From Shewanella electrodiphila (GTDB lineage: Bacteria > Pseudomonadota > Gammaproteobacteria > Enterobacterales > Shewanellaceae): a stretch of DNA of 64,000 bases. Position 1 is the first letter of the stretch; every line of letters begins with the position of its first letter. Shown piece after piece: positions 17,798-26,212 of the stretch. Both the position numbers and the translations under genes were made by a program. The DNA lies in the NCBI RefSeq assembly GCF_023283985.1, contig NZ_JAKIKU010000010.1, positions 62,001 through 126,000 of the forward strand, given 5' to 3'. The notes under the pieces were generated by a model. The model was not told where the DNA came from. It did no database searches and worked only from the letters and a program-made list of their open reading frames with translations.

Positions 17798-18871
17798 ATG
17801 AAAGCCATCGGATACCAACAAAATTTACCCATTACTGATGTTAACGCATTACAAGACATTGAACTGCCAACACCAGTTGTGAGTGGCCGAGATATTTTAG
17901 TTGAAGTAAAAGCCGTGTCTGTTAACCCAGCAGATTATAAAATTCGCCAAGATATGCCAGCAGAAAAAGACCAATGGAAAGTATTAGGCTGGGATGCCGC
18001 TGGTATTGTAAAAGCGGTTGGCGATGAAGTGAGTTTATTTAACGTAGGCGATAAAGTGTGGTACGCCGGCGACATAACTCGTACAGGTAGCAATGCGCAA
18101 TTTCAGTTAGTTGATGAACGCATTGTAGGCAAAATGCCAAATAGCCTTTCTTATGCTGAAGCTGCTGCACTTCCTCTTACGACTATTACTGCATGGGAAT
18201 TACTATTTGATCGGCTAGATATTGACCGATTAGATGTTGAACGCTTACAAGGCCAGCGCCAGCAAGAAAATAGTTCAGATAGTTCTGCACAAGAGCAGCC
18301 TGCTAAAAAACGCATTCTAGTGATTGGTGCAGCTGGAGGCGTAGGCTCAGTAATGGTGCAATTAATTAAGCAGATAACTAATCTTGAGCTCATTGCAACG
18401 GCGTCACGACCTGAAACCGTTTCATGGTTAGAAGATTTAGGCGCTGATCATATTATCAACCATCGTAATCCATTAAGTGAAGAATTTGCCGTGCAATCGT
18501 TGGCTGAAGTTGACTATGTGGTGAGTTTAAATAATACCGAGCAACATTTAATCGAAATAGAAAAAGTCATTAAACCTCAAGGCAAGTTCGCCTTAATTGA
18601 TGACCCTGATACGCTCAATATCATGCCATTTAAAATGAAGTCGGTATCAGTACACTGGGAAATGATGTTTACTCGCTCTTTATTTAAAACTGAAGATATG
18701 CAAGCGCAACATGAGTTACTTAATGCTGTTTCTACTTTGATCGATGATAGCGTCATCAAAACTACGGTTGGCAATCATTTCGGCACTATAAATGCCACAA
18801 ATTTGCGTCAGGCTCATCAATTACTTGAGAGCCAAAAAGCCAAAGGAAAAATCGTTTTAGAAGGCTTTTAG
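17798..18871 (+). CDS. Zinc-type alcohol dehydrogenase family / NADPH:quinone oxidoreductase-like protein
   Basis: Cytoplasmic MDR-superfamily reductase of 357 residues. The N-terminal GroES-like fold is seen in VSVNPADYKIRQ and GWDAAGIVKAVGDEV, with the glycine-rich NAD(P)-binding loop IGAAGGVGSVMVQL at about 177-190. The zinc-ligand cysteines of true alcohol dehydrogenases are not apparent, which fits the quinone-oxidoreductase/ZADH branch. A 30-residue Gln/Ser/Glu-rich insertion (about 145-170) precedes the Rossmann domain and is unusual in length. GGAGC lies six bases before the ATG. A strong palindrome upstream suggests specific control. Confidence 0.85.
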   Translation: MKAIGYQQNLPITDVNALQDIELPTPVVSGRDILVEVKAVSVNPADYKIRQDMPAEKDQWKVLGWDAAGIVKAVGDEVSLFNVGDKVWYAGDITRTGSNAQFQLVDERIVGKMPNSLSYAEAAALPLTTITAWELLFDRLDIDRLDVERLQGQRQQENSSDSSAQEQPAKKRILVIGAAGGVGSVMVQLIKQITNLELIATASRPETVSWLEDLGADHIINHRNPLSEEFAVQSLAEVDYVVSLNNTEQHLIEIEKVIKPQGKFALIDDPDTLNIMPFKMKSVSVHWEMMFTRSLFKTEDMQAQHELLNAVSTLIDDSVIKTTVGNHFGTINATNLRQAHQLLESQKAKGKIVLEGF

Positions 18872-19012
18872 CTTCTCGCATAAGGCGGCGCATAAGTCTT
18901 GGGATCAGTTATCGAACAAGTCATCGAATTTGACCATGACACAATCGCCTATTAAGTACTATTTAATCCACACCGCATTGGGCTTAATCAATGCGGCATC
19001 AAGGAACTGACG

Positions 19013-19633
19013 ATGTTAAATCAAATTGTAAAATTTACGGTAAAGCCAGAATACCAAGCAGAATTTAAAGCAGCTTTAATGACAAATAAGCAAGGCGCCG
19101 CGAATGAAGCTGGCAATGTTGAAATGAAAATGTTTGTTGATAATAGCAATCCAAATGTATTTTTTGCCTATGAACGCTGGGCAGATAAGGCAGCCCTTGA
19201 ACATCACATGACACTACCGCACACAGCTGCAATGATGGCTTTATTTGAATTGGCACTAGAGCAACCTGTAGAAGTGTTTCATTTAGGCGAAACCAACCCA
19301 TTGCCTATAGCAATTAAGCCTGCTGATCCTGAAGATGAAGTATTTATTATCTTTTTCATTTTCAAAATCAATCCACAAATGCGCCAGCAATTATTGGCTC
19401 AATTTGAAGAGCATATTAAACACTCTCGTACTGAACAAGGTAACTTGTTGTTTGATTTGTACACCGTCAAAGGTGACGACAGCACGTTAGCTGTGTATGA
19501 GCATTGGCGCAAGGAATCGGACGTATGGGACATTCACTTTCAGCAGCCTTATGCCAAAATCACTGGCGCCTTGATGGAACAAGCTGTGGTAGGTGATATG
19601 CAGCAATATATGAATTTTGTCACTGAAATATAA
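19013..19633 (+). CDS. Tandem antibiotic-biosynthesis-monooxygenase (ABM) domain protein
   Basis: Small cytoplasmic protein of 206 residues made of two ABM dimeric alpha/beta-barrel units, roughly 1-95 and 105-206. Each has the pattern of an N-terminal strand, AANEAGN or SRTEQGNLLFDLY, and a YERW or YEHWR segment. YgiN-type members act on quinones, others are cofactor-free oxygenases; the substrate here is unknown. AAGGA lies seven bases before the ATG. It follows the quinone-reductase-like gene on the same strand and converges on a LysR gene, suggesting a shared reactive-carbonyl or quinone stress function. Confidence 0.8.
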   Translation: MLNQIVKFTVKPEYQAEFKAALMTNKQGAANEAGNVEMKMFVDNSNPNVFFAYERWADKAALEHHMTLPHTAAMMALFELALEQPVEVFHLGETNPLPIAIKPADPEDEVFIIFFIFKINPQMRQQLLAQFEEHIKHSRTEQGNLLFDLYTVKGDDSTLAVYEHWRKESDVWDIHFQQPYAKITGALMEQAVVGDMQQYMNFVTEI

Positions 19634-19652
19634 ATTTATTCAGTTCAAATGG

Positions 19653-19704
19653 ATGAGAGTAGCTAAACTCTCATCGAATATTGGGCTGCAAAGCAGCCCA
19701 ATTT
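19653..19704. terminator. Bidirectional terminator between the ABM and LysR genes
   Basis: Two hairpins sit back to back: GATGAGAGT with ACTCTCATC, then ATTGGGCTGC with GCAGCCCAAT around an AAA loop. They lie between convergent genes. T-runs are short, so efficiency is uncertain. Confidence 0.65.
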
Positions 19705-19707
19705 GCC

Positions 19708-20655
19708 TCACTTATACATATTTTTATAGCCAGGCATATGATCAAGCCAAAATGGCGGAGTCCCAATATGTTCTTGTACCGCTTTGATAAATTCACTGAC
19801 TAATAAGGTTTGTTTACGGTGTGGGTAAACGGCATAAATGCCAGTATCTACAGTCGATAAGCCGTGATTGGTCAATAACGGTACTAACTGAGATTGGGTG
19901 ATTGGCTCATCCAAATTAAACAAATCAATTAAGCTATAACCTAAACCTGATTTCACTGCTTCAATCAATGTGCGCACATCGCTGACTTTGTAATTGCCAC
20001 GCATTTTATACATCTTGTATTGCTCGCCATGAGGCGCTTCCGTCAGGCACATCTGATCTAAACTGACATTACCATTGCTGTAAATGACAGCTGGTAACTG
20101 AATTAACTCCTCAGGAGTTTGCGGCATTCCGTGTTGCTCGATAAATGATTCTGATGCCACTATCGCAAAATGGGTTTTAGCAATTTTTTTGGCGATTAAA
20201 TTTGATTCAGCCAACTTGCCCACTCTAAATGCCACATCAAAGTGATCAGAAATAATATCGGTCCGCTTATCATCAAGTGACAGCGTGACTTTGACATTGG
20301 GATACAAGGTCATGAACTTGGCAATCACAGGTTGTAAGTACTGCTGGCCGAAATAAATGGCTGATGAAATACGAATAATGCCTTTGGGTTCTGACTGATA
20401 GGAGTCAGCAATATTTTGAATTTGGGTTAAGGTTTCCATCAAATTCTGAGTTTGTTCTAAAATCTCTTCCCCTGCAGAAGTCAGCGAAAAAGAACGTGTA
20501 GAACGGTTGAGCAGTTGCACCCCAAGCTCAGTTTCAAGCTTTTTAATCTGCTTCGACAGTAGCGAATTATCCATATCATGCAAGGTGGCAGCTTTTGTAA
20601 AAGAACCTTGCTGAACCACATCAAGAAAAAGGGCTAATTGCTTAGTAAGAGACAT
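19708..20655 (-). CDS. LysR-family transcriptional regulator
   Basis: Cytoplasmic DNA-binding regulator of 315 residues. An N-terminal winged helix-turn-helix (FLDVVQQGSFTKAATLHDMDNSLLSKQIKKLETELGVQLLNRS across residues 10-52) is followed by the periplasmic-binding-protein-like effector domain (about 90-300), with IRISSAIYFGQQYLQPVI typical of the AaeR/DsdC-like LysR branch. It converges on the ABM gene and could control that gene and the oxidoreductase upstream of it. The effector is unknown. Confidence 0.9.
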   Translation of the reverse strand: MSLTKQLALFLDVVQQGSFTKAATLHDMDNSLLSKQIKKLETELGVQLLNRSTRSFSLTSAGEEILEQTQNLMETLTQIQNIADSYQSEPKGIIRISSAIYFGQQYLQPVIAKFMTLYPNVKVTLSLDDKRTDIISDHFDVAFRVGKLAESNLIAKKIAKTHFAIVASESFIEQHGMPQTPEELIQLPAVIYSNGNVSLDQMCLTEAPHGEQYKMYKMRGNYKVSDVRTLIEAVKSGLGYSLIDLFNLDEPITQSQLVPLLTNHGLSTVDTGIYAVYPHRKQTLLVSEFIKAVQEHIGTPPFWLDHMPGYKNMYK

Positions 20656-20748
20656 AATCGACGCGAATTCCAGTTTCCAATTAATCCACTCATCATGACT
20701 GATTAAACCTCATTTGATAACCACTATTTATTCAATACAAGAAAGTTA

Positions 20749-20767
20749 AATGAGAATAATATTTATT
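20749..20767. promoter_or_regulatory. Candidate Fur box upstream of the Cys-rich small protein
   Basis: AATGAGAATAATATTTATT matches 14 of 18 informative positions of the palindromic Fur consensus AATGATAATNATTATCATT, counted by eye. It lies about 55 bases before the GTG start of the next gene. Confidence 0.45.
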
Positions 20768-20821
20768 TACCAAGCAAATTTTGCTATTTTATAGCCAAGT
20801 CATTTAAGAGGTAGACAAGCT

Positions 20822-21298
20822 GTGAGTTCAAAAAGCGCACTCAAAAAACTCAAGAAAAAGTCAAAGAAATTGACCAGTAAGTCATTAAAGCAACTTAATG
20901 CGCTGACCGCTAACTCCAGCAAAGTGACTTATATACAACCACAACTAAAAAAAGAATTAGGTCAACTTTCTGAACAAGTTGTTGGCAATGTGGTTTCTGA
21001 ACTCATACAGCCTTTAAATCCATTGCTGTCATGGTTTAGAAAAGAAGGGGTTAGAGACGGAGGGTTTAGCGAGGGAGGAATTCAAGCAAAACAACCTCAA
21101 TCAGCCCCGACTAATCGAGTTAACACTCCAACCAATTCCCCCGCCAATGAAGCCTCACGAAGTGCTGCGGGTGCAGTACAAATTCAACCACGCTCAATAG
21201 CCCAAGTTCCGTTAAAATCACCGCCATGTAAACGCTGCCCAGCTTTAGCGGGTGGAAATTGCAAATGTGCGATGAAGAAATTTAATATTAGCCTGTAA
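20822..21298 (+). CDS. Hypothetical protein, Lys-rich N-terminus and four-Cys C-terminus
   Basis: Not assigned to a family. The 158-residue product begins with a very basic segment (KKLKKKSKKLTSKSLK), has a predicted helix near 45-80 ending in an amphipathic PLNPLLSWFRKEG stretch, a Ser/Pro/Asn-rich linker, and a compact C-terminus with four cysteines (CKRCP, then GNCKC), which could bind a metal or Fe-S cluster. A GAGGT Shine-Dalgarno lies about eight bases before the GTG start. A Fur-like box is upstream and the ferrosome-like cluster starts 0.8 kb downstream, so an iron-related role is plausible but inferred. No transmembrane helix or signal peptide is seen. Confidence 0.65.
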   Translation: MSSKSALKKLKKKSKKLTSKSLKQLNALTANSSKVTYIQPQLKKELGQLSEQVVGNVVSELIQPLNPLLSWFRKEGVRDGGFSEGGIQAKQPQSAPTNRVNTPTNSPANEASRSAAGAVQIQPRSIAQVPLKSPPCKRCPALAGGNCKCAMKKFNISL

Positions 21299-21462
21299 AC
21301 TCAATATATAAGGCCGGCTCAAGAGAATTGATTTGAGTCGCTATTGTTTAACAGATTGGGTTTGGTGACGTTGAAGCTTGAGTTATGTTCATTTAATTTT
21401 GATGATGTAGGCCATTTATGGGCATGACCTAATCTGAGGGTATGCTCTGCAAAAAGATTCGG

Positions 21463-21822
21463 TTACACACTCATAATCACACGACTAATAGAAGGGCCTA
21501 CCAAGCGCGACAATGCAATACTCGCCATGCCTTTGACTAATGTTTTAGTTCCCGCAACCACGGCATTTTCGACAAATGATGAACGACTGCTTTCTTCTAA
21601 CCAACCATGACTTTCAAGAATTTCTAATAAATTTTCACAATCTAACTCATTATCATCAAATGTGATTGCCACAGAGCCCGCATGATACTGGTGTTTAATA
21701 TGTTTTACCGCATCAATTTGATTTAGCTGTTCAATGAGTTCAGCGACCTGCGCTCTATTGTTACGAATATATTCAGATCTTACTCTCAATCTTTGCTTAG
21801 TTTTGTGAACATATATACTCAT
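21463..21822 (-). CDS. HMA2-domain-like small protein, divergent from ferrosome-like operon
   Basis: Protein of 119 residues resembling the heavy-metal-associated domain 2 family: a ferredoxin-like fold in RLRVRSEYIRNNRAQVAELIEQL, HIKHQYHAGSVAITFDD and NLLEILESHGW. A C-terminal hydrophobic glycine/alanine-rich segment (ENAVVAGTKTLVKGMASIALSRLVG) suggests membrane association. It lacks a CxxC metal site. The start at 21822 is chosen because GAGG lies six bases upstream; an ATG four codons earlier precedes that site. Its promoter region contains a near-perfect Fur box shared with the divergent operon, implying iron control. Confidence 0.7.
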   Translation of the reverse strand: MSIYVHKTKQRLRVRSEYIRNNRAQVAELIEQLNQIDAVKHIKHQYHAGSVAITFDDNELDCENLLEILESHGWLEESSRSSFVENAVVAGTKTLVKGMASIALSRLVGPSISRVIMSV

Positions 21823-21836
21823 AACACACCTCATTA

Positions 21837-21855
21837 AGTGATAATCATTATCATT
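21837..21855. promoter_or_regulatory. Strong Fur box in divergent promoter of the ferrosome-like cluster
   Basis: AGTGATAATCATTATCATT matches 17 of 18 informative positions of the consensus AATGATAATNATTATCATT. A partial second copy (TGATATTATCA) follows at 21859-21869. It lies 14 bases upstream of the minus-strand start and about 280 bases before the plus-strand operon, so it surely serves the former and possibly the latter. Confidence 0.85.
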
Positions 21856-22131
21856 ACAGTGATATTATCATTGACTGCAATTGTACGTAAAGCATTCAAA
21901 ATAATTATTTTATAATTAGTGATTAACTCAGCTTGCCGACCTTATGCACCAAACCAAATCTGGCGATTGATACAATCTTTACATTAGGCTCTCAAAGCTT
22001 ATCAGGCTTCAAGATCCATCAATAATTACTGTCAATTCAATTAGCTGTTTAGAAACCATTATTTAAAGAAAGCATTTTTAATCGTCATCAAGGTCAAAAA
22101 CAGCTGACGACATCAAGAAACTGTACCAAAC

Positions 22132-22512
22132 GTGATCTTGGACAAAAAAGTGCAGGATCTAGCTTCGTATAATGCTCAAATGGACAAATATCTAAATAAA
22201 GTTATCAAAATGAGACGCTGGGTCATGATAGCTCATCATATCCCCGGCAGAATTCGTCTTAAATACAAGATTGGGATCATGTCACAACTGATGCAATTCA
22301 ACCTGCAAAATGTTGACGATGTGATTGCCCAAGTACCCGCTTTTCTCAGCTATAAGATTAATGAATCCACGGGCAGCATTGTCATCGAGTACGATGCCAG
22401 CCTTGTAAGATCTGAACTGGTTAATGACCTGTTTGATGGTACTGATGAACAAGCTGAGCAAGCGTATTTCGCCCTCGCGCAGTACTTAAATGACGAAGGA
22501 ATTAAAACATGA
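22132..22512 (+). CDS. HMA2-domain-like protein, first gene of ferrosome-like operon
   Basis: Small protein of up to 126 residues with the hallmark HHIPGRIRLK at about 35-44, the same R/H-x-x-P-G-R motif found at the start of the P-type ATPase at the operon end. The body (DDVIAQVPAFLSYKINESTGSIVIEYDAS) fits an HMA2-type ferredoxin-like fold. In published ferrosome (fez) clusters a small protein with this H-x-x-P-G-R motif accompanies the ATPase; its role in the iron organelle is not fully defined. The GTG at 22132 has no good Shine-Dalgarno, so translation may begin at a later ATG such as 22180 or 22210. The stop overlaps the next ATG (ATGA). Confidence 0.7.
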   Translation: MILDKKVQDLASYNAQMDKYLNKVIKMRRWVMIAHHIPGRIRLKYKIGIMSQLMQFNLQNVDDVIAQVPAFLSYKINESTGSIVIEYDASLVRSELVNDLFDGTDEQAEQAYFALAQYLNDEGIKT

Positions 22513-23453
22513 GCCATCACTACACATCTCAAGGCTACACTGCGCAATATGCACAACAAGGCGCTACTGAAACCATGAACAATCAAGCTCAACAACAGCC
22601 TCAAACCAACGAGCAAACGGTTAATGAGCAGCAAGCAGCCAATGGACAGCCGCCATATGGGCAACAGCCTCAGTGGGGACAAGTTCCACCGCATATGAAC
22701 CAATATCCGCCGCAAATGCCACCGGGTTATTACCACCCTGCTTATGCTCATCCACATCAAGACATGCATCAATCACATATGCATCAACCGCACATGCACC
22801 CAGGGTTTTATCCACCACAGAATCACCCACACTATTATCCACAACCGAACCATCCACAACCGAACCATCAACAGCATGCACCGCATCATCCAGCTTGGGG
22901 ACACCCACAAATGATGCATCCTGCATATTATCCGCACCCTCACATGCCACCACAATCACCACCGGAAGCAAGTGCTGACGAAAATGATCCATTTATGGAA
23001 CAAGCACAAGCCATGCTTGAACAAGCATTAGGTGAAGATGCAGGCATGTTTAAAGACATATTAGGAAGCTTAGGTATGAACGATAAAGAATTTTGGAAAG
23101 GCGCAATGATTGGCGCTGCAGCAGCACTTTTACTAAGTAATGATAAAGTCCGTGGCAAAATGATGGATGTGGTTTCAGGCGCGGGTGACATGCTAAAAAG
23201 CGGTGGCGGAAAAGTCAAAGAAACCGCTTCTCAAACAGCCAGCAATGTTAAAGAAAATGTCTCTAATAGCAGTGAAATTTTTAAAGATACATACAGTGCT
23301 GGCAAAGAAGGCTTTCAGGCATCTGTAGAGCGTCATTATCAAGCACCAGCTGAAGAAAAAGCAGAATATGAACAACCTGTTGAAGACACACCAGCTGAAG
23401 AATCTCCTGTTGCAGCAGTATCTGTATCAACTGATGAAATGAAACCAGCATGA
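22509..23453 (+). CDS. His/Pro-rich protein with C-terminal glycine-zipper/YtxH-like segment
   Basis: Protein of 314 residues in two parts. Residues 1-150 are Gln, Pro, Tyr and His rich, with 19 histidines in the stretch 73-149 arranged as HP, HQ and HM repeats; this looks like an intrinsically disordered metal-binding region. Residues 185-215 contain an AMIGAAAALLLSNDKVRGKMM membrane/glycine-zipper segment followed by a YtxH-like amphipathic coil (GGGKVKETASQTASNVKENVS). It overlaps both neighbours by four bases and is thus translationally coupled. A role in binding iron at, or shaping, a ferrosome membrane is inferred from context and composition. Confidence 0.75.
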   Translation: MSHHYTSQGYTAQYAQQGATETMNNQAQQQPQTNEQTVNEQQAANGQPPYGQQPQWGQVPPHMNQYPPQMPPGYYHPAYAHPHQDMHQSHMHQPHMHPGFYPPQNHPHYYPQPNHPQPNHQQHAPHHPAWGHPQMMHPAYYPHPHMPPQSPPEASADENDPFMEQAQAMLEQALGEDAGMFKDILGSLGMNDKEFWKGAMIGAAAALLLSNDKVRGKMMDVVSGAGDMLKSGGGKVKETASQTASNVKENVSNSSEIFKDTYSAGKEGFQASVERHYQAPAEEKAEYEQPVEDTPAEESPVAAVSVSTDEMKPA

Positions 23454-23755
23454 GTAATGCATACAGCCAATTAAGCCCTGCTAACCGAGCGATGTTAGTC
23501 GGCGCAATGGTCGGCGGCGGCGCATCCGTTGCGACTCAGTGGAAGTCTTACAAACAAGGTGAGGTTAATGCTGAAAGACTGGTTTCTAAAGCCACTAAAT
23601 CAGCAATACAAGCCGCTGCGATTAGTGGTGTCACAACTTATGCTGCTGGCAAAATGGCTGGCCGTCCAATGCTATCGTTAATGACCATATTAGCGGCTGG
23701 CGCGGCAAGTCTTTATCTTGTTGACCAATTTTCAGGAAAAAAACGCAATGAATAA
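23450..23755 (+). CDS. Small membrane protein with GxxxG motifs, ferrosome-like operon
   Basis: Protein of 101 residues with two hydrophobic segments: AMLVGAMVGGGASVATQW (about 14-31) and, near the C-terminus, LSLMTILAAGAASLYLVDQF. Glycine-zipper spacing suggests helix packing or oligomerisation in a membrane. FezA-type proteins of ferrosome clusters are small GxxxG membrane proteins, so it is a candidate equivalent, though I cannot establish orthology. It overlaps the previous gene by four bases and the next by eight. Confidence 0.7.
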   Translation: MSNAYSQLSPANRAMLVGAMVGGGASVATQWKSYKQGEVNAERLVSKATKSAIQAAAISGVTTYAAGKMAGRPMLSLMTILAAGAASLYLVDQFSGKKRNE

Positions 23756-24062
23756 TTATCCTCCATACGGCTATGGTTATGGCTACGGCCCTAATGGTCA
23801 GCCGCAACAACCACAGCAAGCACCAACTGAAAACGCTGCACCTTATAAAGCGCAAAACACTAAGACTCATTTTATGATGGGATTAGCGGCTGGCGCAGCC
23901 GTTGCCTATTTAATCAGTAATAAAAAAGTGCAGCAAAGTGTCGCTTCAACCGGTGAAAAGGCATGGTCTTCAGTACGTGGAGAAGTCGAAGAATTGAAAG
24001 AGCGCTTAGAAGACACTCAAGCGGAATTAGATTATTACCGTAACCTCAATAAAGGTGAATAA
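23748..24062 (+). CDS. Small YtxH-like coiled protein, ferrosome-like operon
   Basis: Protein of 104 residues beginning with a Tyr/Pro/Gly-rich stretch (NNYPPYGYGYGYG), then a hydrophobic glycine/alanine segment (FMMGLAAGAAVAYLIS) and a C-terminal heptad-like coil (VEELKERLEDTQAELDYYRNL). The ATG at 23748 is used, inside the previous gene's end and behind CAGGA; a TTG at 23718 is less likely. The stop overlaps the ATPase start (TAATG). It resembles a shortened version of the C-terminal half of the His-rich protein two genes upstream, suggesting they arose by duplication or act as partners. Confidence 0.7.
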   Translation: MNNYPPYGYGYGYGPNGQPQQPQQAPTENAAPYKAQNTKTHFMMGLAAGAAVAYLISNKKVQQSVASTGEKAWSSVRGEVEELKERLEDTQAELDYYRNLNKGE

Positions 24063-26131
24063 TGATCTCTGTGAGAATTAAGCATCACATTCCGGGTCGT
24101 ATTCGCTTTAAGTTACCCCGCTCTACGAAGCTGAATGACATTGGTGAGTGGATTAAAAGTAGCTTGATTGCGATTCAAGGCATCAGCGAAGTCAGGGTCA
24201 ATGAAGCAGCGAAATCGATTGTTATCGACTACGATGTTGCGCTTCTTGAACCACAAATCATTGAAGCCAGATTATCGCAGCTCGACCTAAGCCAAGCTGA
24301 GCCTGAAGAAGCAGAGCATCAATTCACTCGTGGTGATATCGCCATGAATGTAATTGGAACTTTATCGGCGGCATTGCTACCGAATAAGTGGGGCGCAATA
24401 TCGACTGCAACCTTAATTGCACCCACGCTTGTTGAAGGCTTATCTGAGCTAAAGCAAAAGCGCATTTCAGTTGAAGTCCTAGATGCCATTGCTGTCGGGC
24501 TGTCAGCATATCGTGGTGATTATCGCACTGCCATGATGACCCAAACACTGATCAGTGTTGGCGAGTACATGGAACAAGAAACCTGTCGTAAAAGCGATAA
24601 ATTACTCGCCGACTTGATGATCCCGCAAGATTCTATCGTGTGGCAGATTTTGCCTGACGATAGCCGCAGTCAAGTAAACTCAAGTCAATTGGCAGTAAAT
24701 GACATTATCGAACTGGTACCTGGCGATCCTGTGCCTATTGATGGTGTTGTGATTGGTGGCGCAGCATTAATCAATCAAGCCGCACTCACTGGTGAAAGTG
24801 TTCCTATTCGCCGCGAGCTTGATGCTGTGGTGTATTCAGGTTCTAGTGTTCACGAAGGTACGATTAAAGTTAGAGTTGAAAAAGTTGGCAGCGAGGCTAC
24901 AACTGCCAAAATTGCCCAGCTTATTTATGACTCCCTCAGCGAAAAAAGTGAAATTCAGCAAGTCACGCAAGATATGGCTAATCGCCGAGTTAAAATTACC
25001 TTAGGCATCGGTGCTGCGGTCTTTGCATTAACCCAAGACATTAACCGCGTTGCCTCGGTATTCTTAGTTGATTACTCGTGTGCGCTTAAACTCAGCACCC
25101 CAGTTACCTTTAAGTCGATAATGTACCGCGCCGCTCAGCAAGGTATCTTATTAAAAGGTGGCAGTGCGATTGAAAAACTCGCCAAAGTGGATGTATGTGT
25201 ATTTGATAAAACTGGCACCCTTACCCATGGCGATATGGAGGTAACCGATGTGGTACCTTTCAATTGTCAGGGCGATCATTGTGCCCGCGATTTATTGGCC
25301 ATTGCCGCCTCAGTTGAAGAGCACAGTAACCACCCGCTTTCTCAAGCGGTTGTCAATGCAGCCAAGCATCATCAATTGCCCCATATCGATCACGGTGAAG
25401 TCGAATATGTCATTGCTCATGGACTTAAAAGTACCGTCAATGAACACTGCCTTGTAATGGGTAGCCGTCACTTCTTAGAGTCCCACGAAGCCGTCGACTT
25501 TAGCGCCTATGAAGATGAGATCCGTCAGTACGAAGCCAAAGGACGTCACTTAATCTTTATCTCTCATCAAGGCGAATTGATGGGAATGATAGGGTTAAGA
25601 GATCATTTACGCGATGATGTACATAAAACACTTGAAGATCTAAAGCAGCTTGGTATTAGCCAATTAATGATGATCTCTGGCGACAGTGTCTATAAAGCAA
25701 ATATGCTGGGTGACGATCTTAAACTCGATAAAGTGTTTGCCGAAGCAACGCCTGAAACTAAATCAAGCATTATCGAGTCCTTGCAGCAGCAAGGGCACAA
25801 AGTGATGTTTGTGGGTGACGGCGTTAATGATGCACCCGCTTTAACTAAGGCCAATGTCGGCGTGGCAATGTGTAAAGGCACTGAGCTCGCCAGACAAGCG
25901 GCTGATGTCGTGCTGCTTCAAGACAACTTATATGGCGTAGCTGAAACCTATCAGTTAGCTCAAGTGGCAATGAAGATGATCAATAGCAACATCAAAGTGG
26001 CCGAATACGTCAACAGTGGCATTATGCTCGCAGCCGCATTAGGTTGGTTAAACCCGACCATGAGTGCCTTGCTGCATAATGGCACCACACTGGGTATTTT
26101 GGCGCGTTCTGTAGCGATTAAAAATGCTTAG
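24062..26131 (+). CDS. fezB: P1B-type heavy-metal ATPase, FezB-like (ferrosome iron pump)
   Basis: Membrane ATPase of 689 residues. An N-terminal HMA2-like domain opens with RIKHHIPGRIRFKL. P-type landmarks follow: TGESVP in the actuator domain, phosphorylated Asp382 in DKTGTLTHG, HP in EEHSNHPLS, and GDGVNDAPAL. The membrane metal-site motif is SCA (339-341, in DYSCALKLSTP) instead of the CPC of copper, zinc or cadmium pumps. Established work on ferrosomes (fez clusters of Desulfovibrio, Shewanella and Clostridioides) describes a P1B-6 ATPase that loads iron into a membrane-bound compartment. The motif and overlapping neighbours support that assignment; other metals cannot be excluded. The gene closes the operon, and a terminator follows. 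Confidence 0.8.
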   Translation: MISVRIKHHIPGRIRFKLPRSTKLNDIGEWIKSSLIAIQGISEVRVNEAAKSIVIDYDVALLEPQIIEARLSQLDLSQAEPEEAEHQFTRGDIAMNVIGTLSAALLPNKWGAISTATLIAPTLVEGLSELKQKRISVEVLDAIAVGLSAYRGDYRTAMMTQTLISVGEYMEQETCRKSDKLLADLMIPQDSIVWQILPDDSRSQVNSSQLAVNDIIELVPGDPVPIDGVVIGGAALINQAALTGESVPIRRELDAVVYSGSSVHEGTIKVRVEKVGSEATTAKIAQLIYDSLSEKSEIQQVTQDMANRRVKITLGIGAAVFALTQDINRVASVFLVDYSCALKLSTPVTFKSIMYRAAQQGILLKGGSAIEKLAKVDVCVFDKTGTLTHGDMEVTDVVPFNCQGDHCARDLLAIAASVEEHSNHPLSQAVVNAAKHHQLPHIDHGEVEYVIAHGLKSTVNEHCLVMGSRHFLESHEAVDFSAYEDEIRQYEAKGRHLIFISHQGELMGMIGLRDHLRDDVHKTLEDLKQLGISQLMMISGDSVYKANMLGDDLKLDKVFAEATPETKSSIIESLQQQGHKVMFVGDGVNDAPALTKANVGVAMCKGTELARQAADVVLLQDNLYGVAETYQLAQVAMKMINSNIKVAEYVNSGIMLAAALGWLNPTMSALLHNGTTLGILARSVAIKNA

Positions 26132-26162
26132 CTAATCCTTTATTAGCCCAGGTTTACAAAAC

Positions 26163-26190
26163 AAAGCCAGTTCTATTGAACTGGCTTTTT
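26163..26190. terminator. Bidirectional terminator between fezB-like and TonB-receptor genes
   Basis: AAAGCCAGTTC and GAACTGGCTTT flank TATT; T-rich on the plus side and positioned between convergent genes. Confidence 0.9.
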
Positions 26191-26212
26191 CATCTTCTGT
26201 GTGCAACAAATA

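Noticed and set aside
22350..22992. Overlapping antisense frames within the His/Pro-rich gene
   Set aside because: Low-complexity coding sequence leaves other frames open by chance.
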